Below are positions 1-5,695 of a stretch of DNA of 5,695 nucleotides, piece after piece. Source of the stretch: Enteractinococcus sp. GTDB taxonomy: Bacteria > Actinomycetota > Actinomycetes > Actinomycetales > Micrococcaceae. Position numbers and translations under genes: made by a program. Every line of letters starts with the position of its first letter. Positions within the stretch are counted from its first letter, which is position 1. The stretch is from positions 1 to 5,695 of the forward strand of contig JAJUIX010000096.1 of the NCBI GenBank assembly GCA_029267455.1, in the 5' to 3' direction. The notes beneath the pieces are model-generated. The model was not told where the DNA came from. It worked only from the letters and a program-made list of their open reading frames with translations, and made no database searches.

Positions 1-484
1 GCAACTAGTCAACGAGGTCGCCCGTGAGCAAGTCCTGTCTCGAGCCCTTCGCCCCATTGTGGATGATTACGACGTCATCATCATCGACTGCCAACCGTCG
101 CTGGGGCTGTTGACCGTTAATGCGCTGGCCGCCGCCCACGGTGTTATCATCCCGCTTACTGCCGAATTTTTCGCGCTGCGGGCCGTCGCCCTGTTGGTGG
201 AGACCATCGAAAAGGTCCAAGACCGCATCAACCCAGAATTGACCGTCGATGGAGTGCTCGCCACAATGGTCGACGGACGTACCTTACACTCCAAAGAAGT
301 GATCGGACGCCTCGTGGAGGCCTTTGGTGACAAGGTTTTTGAAACCGTCATTAACCGATCGATCAAATTCGCGGACGCCACGGTAGCGGCAGAGCCCATT
401 ACGGCGTTTGCCCCTAATCATCCCGGCGCAAAAAACTACCGCCAACTAGCACGCGAGCTTGTCTCTCGTGGTGGGGCGCCGTGA
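1..484 (+). CDS. ParA/Soj-family ATPase, 3' part (5' end outside window)
   Basis: The reading frame is open from base 2 and ends with TGA at 482-484, giving 160 visible residues. The gene runs off the left edge, so the Walker A (deviant KGGxGKT) region is not in view. GTG at 59 lies inside the domain and is not the real start. Visible ParA hallmarks are the hydrophobic strand ending in the Asp of VIIIDCQPSLG (visible residues 25-35), the following LTVNAL helix, the FFALRAVALLVETI segment (about 57-70), and a C-terminal FADATVAAEPIT stretch of the kind seen in the ParA proteins next to scpAB. Such ATPases bind ATP and DNA and act in chromosome or cargo positioning. Linkage to scpA by a 4-base GTGA overlap suggests a role alongside SMC-ScpAB, but this is inference. 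It should not be equated with the parA of the oriC-proximal parAB pair, since no parB follows it. Confidence 0.9.
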   Translation, partial: QLVNEVAREQVLSRALRPIVDDYDVIIIDCQPSLGLLTVNALAAAHGVIIPLTAEFFALRAVALLVETIEKVQDRINPELTVDGVLATMVDGRTLHSKEVIGRLVEAFGDKVFETVINRSIKFADATVAAEPITAFAPNHPGAKNYRQLARELVSRGGAP

Positions 485-1278
485 GCCAGACGGCAACACA
501 AGGACTGACCGACGAAGTTGCGGAAGAGCACGTTGGTTTTGAGCTGGCCTTAACCAACTTCTCTGGGCCGTTTGACCTGTTACTATCCTTGATAGCTCGG
601 CGACGTATGGATGTCACTGAAATTGCCCTGGCCGAGGTCACCGACGAGTTCCTCGCATATGTGTCTACATTGGAAACTACTGAAGAGGTCTTAGAAAATT
701 CCACGGCTTTTATGGTGGTTGCCGCAACGTTATTAGAGCTGAAAACGGCTCGACTGCTTCCCGCCGGTATCGGGGATGCACAGGAAGAGATGACCTTGCT
801 GGAGGAGCGAGATCTACTTTTTGCGCGCCTACTGCAGTACCGGGCTTTCAAACAGGCCGCAGAGATGATCAAGCATCGCATGCAAACTCAGGCAACGATG
901 GTGCCGCGTCAAGGTGCACCAGAGCCGCAACATGCCAACGTCTTGCCCGAACTGATCTTTGACCTATCGCCCGAGGATTTTGCGGCACTGGCCCAAGATG
1001 TGTTCACAAAATTTGCCGAGGAACCAGAAGAAGTCGGTACCGGTCACTTACACGCACCGATCGTATCGCTGGCAGAGCAAGTCGCCCTCATGACGATGCG
1101 CATCAAACAGGCCGGAAAACTGACATTTGGCAGTCTGATCAGCGACGCTAATACCACCATGGTTGTTGTTGTACGGTTTTTGGGGCTGCTCACCATGTAC
1201 CGAGATCGACTCATCGACTGGCACCAGGACGAACCTCTAGGTGATATCACTGTAAAATGGCGCGAACCGCATGATTGA
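481..1278 (+). CDS. scpA: Segregation and condensation protein A (ScpA, kleisin)
   Basis: 265 residues, a normal ScpA length. ScpA is the kleisin subunit that bridges the SMC head domains and binds a ScpB dimer, forming the bacterial condensin used for chromosome compaction and segregation. The N-terminal kleisin signature is clear: FxGPFDLLLSLI (residues 27-38; canonical F-GP-DLLL), then MDVTEIALAEVTDEFL and the AATLLELKTARLLP helix. A variable, acidic middle follows. The C-terminal winged-helix region, from about residue 195 (IVSLAEQVALM) to the end, should bind an SMC head. The GTG start at 481 is chosen because it gives a GTGA overlap with the parA stop and leaves about 19 residues before the conserved FELALTNF. 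The next in-frame Met (residue 43) would cut into the domain. Only a weak Shine-Dalgarno (GTGGGG, 471-476) precedes it, so translation is probably coupled to parA. Confidence 0.95.
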   Translation: MSQTATQGLTDEVAEEHVGFELALTNFSGPFDLLLSLIARRRMDVTEIALAEVTDEFLAYVSTLETTEEVLENSTAFMVVAATLLELKTARLLPAGIGDAQEEMTLLEERDLLFARLLQYRAFKQAAEMIKHRMQTQATMVPRQGAPEPQHANVLPELIFDLSPEDFAALAQDVFTKFAEEPEEVGTGHLHAPIVSLAEQVALMTMRIKQAGKLTFGSLISDANTTMVVVVRFLGLLTMYRDRLIDWHQDEPLGDITVKWREPHD

Positions 1279-1855
1279 AGATCGCTATCAAACCCAGCTT
1301 TTTGCCCAACTTGAGGCCATCTTGATGGTCTCAGACGAGCCCCTGAACCTAGAACAACTCACGCGAGCAACCGGTCAGCCGGTTGACGTTATTGAAGCTA
1401 CCCTCACGGCCATCCAACGCGATTACGACGGAGAAAATGACGGCAAAGTCCGGGGTTTTCAGCTTCGACATGTAGCTGGCGGGTGGCGCCTCTACACGCG
1501 ATCAGAACACGCCGACGTTATCGCTGCCTTCATGTTGCAGGGCGCTACGCAAAAACTTAGTCAGGCCAGTCTTGAAGCACTTGCCGTCATCGCGTATTTA
1601 CAACCAGCCACGCGGTCCAAGGTTGCACAGATCCGTGGGGTGAACTCCGACTCTGTCGTTCGGACTCTTCTGACCAGGGGACTTATCGCAGAAGATGGGG
1701 TCGAAGAGTTCACCGGTGCCGTACGCTATACGACAACGGATTATTTTTTAGAACTTCTTGGCATAAACTCTATTGAAGAATTACCAAAAATATCGCCACT
1801 CCTTCCAGGAGTCGATGAAGCCAGTCAACTGGCAGAAAGTCAGGATAAACCATGA
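1271..1855 (+). CDS. scpB: Segregation and condensation protein B (ScpB)
   Basis: 194 residues, typical for ScpB. ScpB dimerises and binds the middle of ScpA, completing SMC-ScpAB. There are two winged-helix units. The first starts with FAQLEAILMVSDEPLNLEQL (11-30) and includes the GFQLRHVAGGWRLYT strand region (62-76). The second is marked by LSQASLEALAVIAYLQPATRS (96-116) and IRGVNSDSVVRTLLTRGLI (121-139), followed by the conserved TTDYFLELLGINSIEELP (155-172). These are family signatures. The gene starts at ATG 1271, 8 bases before the scpA stop. No clear Shine-Dalgarno precedes it, so reinitiation after scpA is the likely route. The last 22 residues after EELP are unconserved tail. The coding sequence for residues about 157-176 is strikingly AT-rich (17 G+C in 1741-1800). 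Confidence 0.95.
   Translation: MIEDRYQTQLFAQLEAILMVSDEPLNLEQLTRATGQPVDVIEATLTAIQRDYDGENDGKVRGFQLRHVAGGWRLYTRSEHADVIAAFMLQGATQKLSQASLEALAVIAYLQPATRSKVAQIRGVNSDSVVRTLLTRGLIAEDGVEEFTGAVRYTTTDYFLELLGINSIEELPKISPLLPGVDEASQLAESQDKP
1842..1845 (+). promoter_or_regulatory. Shine-Dalgarno for the rluB-type gene
   Basis: AGGA lies 6 bases before the ATG at 1852, inside the end of scpB. It supports this ATG, which also forms an ATGA overlap with the scpB stop, as the true start. Confidence 0.6.
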
Positions 1856-2751
1856 CATCCCGCAAGCCGAGAGGCTCCGGACGCCGCAACCGTACCCCAA
1901 AAACCGGGCGTCGGGGTGGCCCTTTTTCCGGTGCCGATTACGACCGCAATCTAGGCCCAGTCGACCGTAGCCAATACCGCCGAAAAGGCAAGGGCCAAGG
2001 CAAAAAGTCACGCCAACATGTGCCACAGGGCGAACGTCTACAAAAGGTCATTGCCGCTGCAGGCATTGCTTCTCGTCGAGTTGCCGAAGACCTCATCACC
2101 GAGGGACGTGTAGAAGTCAACGACGATGTGGTCACGGCATTGGGCACTCGGGTTGATCCAGAGAATGACATCATCTTTGTCGATGGCATCCGCGTCAATA
2201 CCAAACCAAAAACCGTGTATTACGCCTTCAATAAGCCCCGTGGCGTGATCTCGACGATGTCGGATCCAAAAGGGCGTCCTTCCATCGCTGATTATGTGAG
2301 AACCACCGAAACGCGTTTATTCCACGTAGGACGCCTGGATAACGAAACCGAAGGCCTGCTATTGCTAACCAACGATGGCGACCTAGCCAACCGGTTATCA
2401 CATCCCCGCTACGAAATTCCCAAGACGTATCTCGCCCAGGTCAAAGGACCGCTGCGTAAGGGCGTTGGCGATGAGCTCAGGGAAGGCATCGAACTGGAAG
2501 AAGACGGCTTGGTCTCGGTGGATTCGTTCAGCGTCGTGGATTCAACGCCAGGGCACGTACTGTGCGAAATCGTCATTCACAGCGGTCAAAATCGTGTGGT
2601 CCGTCGCTTAATGAAAGCCGTCGGTTATCCGGTCGAACGACTTGTACGTGTCGCGCACGGCCCGATCACGCTGGGGGACCAGCGCCAGGGTTCGATCCGT
2701 CAATTGAACTCGCAAGAGGTTGGCCACCTCATGGCGGCGGTGGGACTATGA
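1852..2751 (+). CDS. rluB: RluB/RsuA-family rRNA pseudouridine synthase
   Basis: 299 residues. The enzyme isomerises a uridine in rRNA to pseudouridine; by family and gene position the expected substrate is 23S rRNA (RluB type), although RsuA- or RluB-type specificity cannot be proved from sequence. Order of parts: a basic, Gly-rich tail (1-59, 18 Lys/Arg in the first 60 residues); an S4 RNA-binding domain (about 60-107, from GERLQKVIAAAGIASRR to the VEVND turn); then the catalytic domain with YYAFNKPRGVIST (123-135), the GRLDNETEGLLLLTNDG motif (160-176, presumed catalytic Asp163), and SGQNRVVRRLMKAVG (244-258). In the last motif Ser244 and Val249 replace the Glu and Gln/Glu seen in the E. 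coli-type version (EGxNRxVRR), probably a lineage difference. The ATG at 1852 has an AGGA site and an ATGA overlap with scpB. The gene ends in another ATGA overlap, with tyrA. Confidence 0.92.
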   Translation: MTSRKPRGSGRRNRTPKTGRRGGPFSGADYDRNLGPVDRSQYRRKGKGQGKKSRQHVPQGERLQKVIAAAGIASRRVAEDLITEGRVEVNDDVVTALGTRVDPENDIIFVDGIRVNTKPKTVYYAFNKPRGVISTMSDPKGRPSIADYVRTTETRLFHVGRLDNETEGLLLLTNDGDLANRLSHPRYEIPKTYLAQVKGPLRKGVGDELREGIELEEDGLVSVDSFSVVDSTPGHVLCEIVIHSGQNRVVRRLMKAVGYPVERLVRVAHGPITLGDQRQGSIRQLNSQEVGHLMAAVGL

Positions 2752-3923
2752 CGACACCGCGGTTTTCACGCACCGAGATTGTCGACACCGCGTCACTGGC
2801 CGCTGCCACAGAAACCGTCTCGAAGCACCATTCGATCCGTCAACCCGTGGTGATCGTTGGCACTGGTCTGCTCGGCACCTCCATCGGGTTAGGGCTGCGC
2901 GCAGCCGGTATTGAGGTGCTACTGTCGGATCCGTCACCATCGGCCCAGGCAGTTGCAGAAGATATCGGAGCCGGACGTGGCCTATCCGACGCTGATCAGC
3001 CGGGCACGGTAGTCGTCGCGGCGCCACCTGATGTGACCGGTGAAGAAGTCATTCAAGCCCTACAGCGCTGGCCCGAGGCGATCGTATTAGACATCGCTTC
3101 GGTCAAGACCGCTATTGCCCGCGAAGTTGACCGTGCCGTTGAGACCGGTCGCATCAGCGCTGAAGATACCCTGCGATACATCGGTACGCACCCGATGGCC
3201 GGCCGGGAACGCTCCGGCCCGGTTGCCGCCCGCGGCGAGCTATTCACCGCCGCCCCGTGGGTGTTGTGCATCCACTCCGAGACGCCCCGTCATGTCATCC
3301 ATGTGGCATCAGACGTAGCTCGCTTACTTGGCGCCACGATCTACCACATGAGCCCAGAAGAACACGACGCTGCGGTGGCACAAATCAGCCACGTGCCCCA
3401 GATTGCCGCGTCACTGTTGGCCTCGCGGCTCCAGGGTACCTCCGCACAAGCACTTCAACTGGCTGGCAACGGGCTGCGCGATACCACCCGTATTGCGGCC
3501 TCAGACCCAAGTTTATGGGTGCAGATCCTGACAGCAAACGCTGAACAGATTCTGCCTGAGCTCCACGGTATGAAAGCTGACCTGGATCGGCTGATCAACA
3601 CGCTAAGCAATCCCACCGCCTCGGGTGCCCGACTCGACGTAGCGCAACTGATGGATGAAGGAAATCGCGGTCAGGCACGCATCCCTGGGAAACACGGCGG
3701 GCCCGCCCAAGGCTTTGCCGTGGTCACGGTCTTAGTTGACGATACCCCGGGGGCTATCGTTTCTGCCCTACAAGCGGTAGCCGATGCAGGGGTGAACGTG
3801 GAAGACTTGCGAATGGAACACTCCTCCGGATATCAGGTCGGTATGCTGGAGATTTCCGTGGTCCCCGGCCACAAAAAGCACCTGGTCGATTCCCTGACCG
3901 ATCTTGGATGGAAGGTACTGTAA
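2748..3923 (+). CDS. tyrA: Prephenate dehydrogenase with C-terminal ACT domain
   Basis: 391 residues. TyrA oxidatively decarboxylates prephenate to 4-hydroxyphenylpyruvate, the committed step to tyrosine. The Rossmann dinucleotide motif is GTGLLG (38-43). Asp61 at the end of the next strand (LLSDPS) is the sort of acidic residue that favours NAD+ over NADP+, an inference. Active-site signatures are DIASVK (115-120), GTHPMAGRE (His148, presumed catalytic) and the EEHDAAVAQISHVPQ helix (His206, His215). An ACT domain fills about 322-391 (FAVVTVLVDDTPGAI, then DAGVNVEDLRMEHS), suggesting feedback control by an aromatic amino acid, most likely tyrosine. The frame stays open upstream to an ATG at 2562, but those 62 codons lie inside rluB. 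The ATG at 2748 forms an ATGA overlap with the rluB stop and leaves a normal N-terminus, so it is preferred. The upstream GGTGGG (2739-2744) is only a weak ribosome site. Confidence 0.93.
   Translation: MTTPRFSRTEIVDTASLAAATETVSKHHSIRQPVVIVGTGLLGTSIGLGLRAAGIEVLLSDPSPSAQAVAEDIGAGRGLSDADQPGTVVVAAPPDVTGEEVIQALQRWPEAIVLDIASVKTAIAREVDRAVETGRISAEDTLRYIGTHPMAGRERSGPVAARGELFTAAPWVLCIHSETPRHVIHVASDVARLLGATIYHMSPEEHDAAVAQISHVPQIAASLLASRLQGTSAQALQLAGNGLRDTTRIAASDPSLWVQILTANAEQILPELHGMKADLDRLINTLSNPTASGARLDVAQLMDEGNRGQARIPGKHGGPAQGFAVVTVLVDDTPGAIVSALQAVADAGVNVEDLRMEHSSGYQVGMLEISVVPGHKKHLVDSLTDLGWKVL
3910..3915 (+). promoter_or_regulatory. Shine-Dalgarno for cmk
   Basis: GGAAGG lies 8 bases before the cmk ATG (3924), inside the last codons of tyrA. 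It is the best ribosome-binding site in the window and confirms the cmk start directly after the tyrA TAA. Confidence 0.7.
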
Positions 3924-4625
3924 ATGTCAGCACAATCTCGGCTCGTCATCGCCATCGATGGTCCGTCCGGAACCGGCAAATCTACGGTCGCCCGCTGGGT
4001 CGCCCAAGACTTAGGTCTCAGCTATCTGGACACCGGTGCAAATTACCGTGCCGCCACCCTGTGGTGTATGAAAAACGGGCTCGACCTTGACCACCCGGAG
4101 CGCGTGGAAACCCAGCAAATCACCGAACTCATCACTACGATGCCGCTGGCACAAGACCTGAATCCGAATAACGTTTCTTTAGCGTTGGATGGCCAAGACA
4201 TTACCGACGCCATTCGAACTGACGAAGTCACCGCCCGGGTCTCTGTCCTGTCCACGCGTGCGGAAGTACGCGAACACCTCGTGCAGCTTCAGCGTCAAGC
4301 AATCGAAGCTCGACCACGCATCGTCGTCGAAGGCCGGGACATCACCACGGTGGTCGCCCCCGATGCTGATGCACGGATTTTACTCACCGCCTCCCCAGAA
4401 GTTCGGATGGCACGACGAGGCCAACAGCTTCGAGAAACACACCAGGATCCCTCAAATGTGGAATCTGACGTGCTGGAACGCGATGCTAAAGATTCCACCC
4501 TGGTCGATTTTATGACGCCGGCTGACGGAGTAGCGGAAATTGATTCAACCGATCTTTCCCTCGAAGATACCGTCACCGTCGTCCTGGCAGAAATCCAGCG
4601 TCAACTCAATGCCAGCGGCTCTTAA
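3924..4625 (+). CDS. cmk: Cytidylate kinase ((d)CMP kinase)
   Basis: 233 residues, normal for bacterial Cmk. It transfers the ATP gamma-phosphate to CMP or dCMP in the cytosol, feeding CTP and dCTP pools. The P-loop is GPSGTGKST (13-21, Lys19). The nucleoside-binding stretch LDTGANYRA spans 35-43; here Asn40 stands where the family usually has Met, Ile or Leu, while Arg42 is kept. The CMP-binding GRD motif is VVEGRDITTVV (134-144, Arg138 and Asp139), followed by the PDADARILLTAS strand and the RMARRGQQLR lid (161-170). The later ERDAKDST (185-192) and EIDSTDLSLEDTV (205-217) motifs also match the family. No key catalytic residue is missing, so the enzyme should be active. Its ATG follows the tyrA TAA with no gap, and a GGAAGG site sits upstream. 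It is followed after 9 bases by der, the common actinobacterial cmk-der pair. Confidence 0.95.
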   Translation: MSAQSRLVIAIDGPSGTGKSTVARWVAQDLGLSYLDTGANYRAATLWCMKNGLDLDHPERVETQQITELITTMPLAQDLNPNNVSLALDGQDITDAIRTDEVTARVSVLSTRAEVREHLVQLQRQAIEARPRIVVEGRDITTVVAPDADARILLTASPEVRMARRGQQLRETHQDPSNVESDVLERDAKDSTLVDFMTPADGVAEIDSTDLSLEDTVTVVLAEIQRQLNASGS

Positions 4626-4630
4626 GAAAG
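4624..4630 (+). promoter_or_regulatory. Weak Shine-Dalgarno candidate for der
   Basis: The purine run AAGAAAG begins in the cmk stop codon and ends 4 bases before the ATG at 4635. It is a poor match and close-spaced, but the alternative in-frame ATG at 4695 has no purine-rich site, so 4635 is the better start. Confidence 0.4.
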
Positions 4631-4634
4631 CGTT

Positions 4635-5695
4635 ATGACAGAAGAAGAATACATCCCCACAGGTGCCGATACGGTCGATGAAGACCTGGCACACATGACC
4701 GAAGAAGAACATCAGGCTCGTGCCGAAGCGTATCTTGCTGGCCTACAGCAATACGAGTTGGCTGAAGAAGACAGAGAGGTCCTCGCGTATGCCGAGGACG
4801 ACGATGTGCCTGAGACCCGGGATTTCATCCCGCCAGTGGTTGCAGTGGTGGGTCGCCCCAACGTCGGGAAATCTACCCTGGTGAACCGGATCATCGGTCG
4901 ACGCCAGGCGGTCGTCGAAGACGTTCCCGGGGTGACCCGAGATCGGGTGTTCTATGAGGCAGAGTGGAATGGCAAGCCGTTTACCGTCGCAGACACCGGT
5001 GGCTGGGAATACGGAGTCAAGGGCTTGGCCGCAAAGGTTGCTGACCAAGCAGAACGTGCAGTCGAAGTGTCCGATGCAGTGCTGTTTGTCGTCGATGCTA
5101 CCGTTGGGATTACCGCGACCGACGAAGCTATCGTCACCATGTTGAGGAAATCCAAGAAACCCATTCTGTTGGTAGCCAATAAGGTCGATGGTCAGTCCCA
5201 GGAAGCCGACGCGGCACTTCTTTGGGGACTTGGATTCGGCCAGCCCTATCCCGTCTCGGGTCTGCACGGTCGAGGCACAGCAGACCTGCTTGATGTCTTG
5301 ATCGACACGTTGCCTGAAGAGGCTGCCCACAGCGACGTGTTCTCGGCTCACGGACCCCGCCGTGTGGCCCTGGTGGGCCGACCCAATGTGGGAAAATCAT
5401 CGTTGCTCAATAAGCTGGCGGGAAGCGCACGCGCGGTCGTCGACGAAACTGCGGGGACCACCCGTGATCCGGTCGATGAATTGGTAGAACTTGATGGAAA
5501 AATATGGGAATTCGTCGATACCGCAGGGATCCGACGACGCCAGCACATGGCCTCCGGTTCAGACTACTATGCCTCACTGCGAACCAGAGCTGCGCTCGAA
5601 CGAGCCGAAGTTGCCGTCGTTCTACTGGAAGCCTCCCACCCGTTGAGCGAACAAGATGTACGCATTATCCAGACCGTCCTAGACGCTGGGCGCGC
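4635..5695 (+). CDS. der: Ribosome-assembly GTPase Der (EngA), 3' end outside window
   Basis: 353 residues are visible and the frame is open to the right edge. Der is a tandem-GTPase that binds the 50S subunit during its late assembly. An acidic tail (1-64, 22 Asp/Glu) precedes the first G domain, as is common in actinobacterial Der but absent from the E. coli type. G domain 1: P-loop GRPNVGKS (73-80), PGVTRD (98-103), DTGG (120-123), NKVD (182-185) and a VSGLHGRG G5-like stretch (207-214). G domain 2: P-loop GRPNVGKS (248-255), AGTTRD (273-278), DTAG (295-298). Its NKxD motif and the C-terminal KH-like domain lie beyond the window. All visible GTPase motifs are intact. In [14 protein letters not shown] (328-341) a Glu replaces the Asp usual before Ala-Ser, a small change. 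The start at ATG 4635 is 9 bases after cmk, consistent with co-transcription. The gene has no stop in the window. Confidence 0.95.
   Translation, partial: MTEEEYIPTGADTVDEDLAHMTEEEHQARAEAYLAGLQQYELAEEDREVLAYAEDDDVPETRDFIPPVVAVVGRPNVGKSTLVNRIIGRRQAVVEDVPGVTRDRVFYEAEWNGKPFTVADTGGWEYGVKGLAAKVADQAERAVEVSDAVLFVVDATVGITATDEAIVTMLRKSKKPILLVANKVDGQSQEADAALLWGLGFGQPYPVSGLHGRGTADLLDVLIDTLPEEAAHSDVFSAHGPRRVALVGRPNVGKSSLLNKLAGSARAVVDETAGTTRDPVDELVELDGKIWEFVDTAGIRRRQHMASGSDYYASLRTRAALERAEVAVVLLEASHPLSEQDVRIIQTVLDAGR
4851..5421 (+). repeat. Internal duplication: two homologous G domains of Der
   Basis: Within der, the P-loop GRPNVGKS is encoded twice (4851-4874 and 5376-5399) with identical residues but different codons, e.g. 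AAC GTC GGG AAA TCT against AAT GTG GGA AAA TCA. This is the ancient tandem-domain duplication that defines the family, not a recent DNA repeat. Confidence 0.8.

Noticed and set aside
414..881. 155-codon open frame on the - strand opposite the parA end and scpA
   Set aside because: The Ser/Arg-rich composition is typical of an antisense shadow, and both forward genes are certain.
2562..2747. 62-codon upstream extension of the tyrA frame
   Set aside because: It is entirely inside the conserved C-terminal part of rluB. Its translation is low-complexity and unlike any TyrA N-terminus, and the ATG at 2748 gives the usual ATGA coupling.
2691..2843. 13-base direct repeat TTCGATCCGTCAA at 2691-2703 and 2831-2843, flanking the rluB/tyrA junction
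   Set aside because: Both copies encode SIRQ in their genes. One 13-base match is not surprising in a window this size, and there is no inverted structure or mobile element between the copies.
3201..3219. GC hairpin GGCCGG / CCGGCC with a 7-base loop in tyrA
   Set aside because: It falls on codons for the conserved GRERSG segment after the catalytic His, has no T tract and is mid-gene, so it is best explained by coding constraint rather than a terminator.
4189..4515. 108-codon + strand frame inside cmk
   Set aside because: Out-of-frame shadow of the conserved cmk sequence, with no ribosome site or recognisable domain.
4626..4634. Possible regulatory site between cmk and der
   Set aside because: Only 9 bases, too short for a promoter or terminator; it holds just part of a weak ribosome-binding site.
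4743..5351. 202-codon open frame on the - strand opposite der
   Set aside because: It lies wholly within the well-supported der frame, its translation resembles no family I recognise, and long antisense frames are expected opposite GC-biased coding sequence.
1..5695. CRISPR, tRNA, rRNA, insertion sequence, phage or defence genes
   Set aside because: No repeat arrays, RNA gene signatures, transposase motifs or accessory genes were seen; coding sequence of core genes fills essentially the whole window.

Overview
This window is a compact core-genome gene block from an actinobacterium, most likely a member of the order Micrococcales (Micrococcaceae-like). That assignment rests on three things. 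The gene order parA-scpA-scpB-rluB-cmk-der is, from general knowledge, typical of Actinobacteria. A prephenate dehydrogenase gene between rluB and cmk is typical of the Arthrobacter/Micrococcus side of that phylum. The proteins also carry actinobacterial-style charged N-terminal tails on RluB and Der. Base composition is moderate for the group: hand counts of single 60-base lines range from 17 G+C (1741-1800) to 48 (3181-3240). This would fit one of the less GC-rich genera of the family, but the genus cannot be named from this sequence.

Layout, all on the + strand: 3' part of a ParA-family ATPase gene (1-484, cut by the window edge); scpA (481-1278); scpB (1271-1855); a RluB/RsuA-family pseudouridine synthase gene (1852-2751); tyrA, prephenate dehydrogenase with a C-terminal ACT domain (2748-3923); cmk, cytidylate kinase (3924-4625); der, a double-domain ribosome-assembly GTPase gene (4635-5695, cut by the window edge). 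The first five genes overlap their neighbours by 4, 8, 4 and 4 bases. tyrA and cmk abut exactly, and cmk and der are 9 bases apart. There is no intergenic stretch long enough for a conventional promoter, terminator, RNA gene or mobile element. This arrangement strongly suggests one transcript with translational coupling, with the main promoter upstream of the window.

Functionally the block combines chromosome organisation (ParA-like ATPase, and ScpA plus ScpB, the kleisin and winged-helix partners of SMC) with ribosome maturation (RluB-type 23S rRNA modification, Der in 50S assembly), nucleotide metabolism (CMP/dCMP phosphorylation) and the tyrosine branch of aromatic amino acid synthesis.

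I found no convincing sign of a novel system. The most notable points are small: an Asn where cytidylate kinases usually have a hydrophobic residue in the DTGA-x-YR motif, an AT-rich dip at the 3' end of scpB, the tyrA-cmk pairing without aroA, and the strongly charged tails of RluB and Der.
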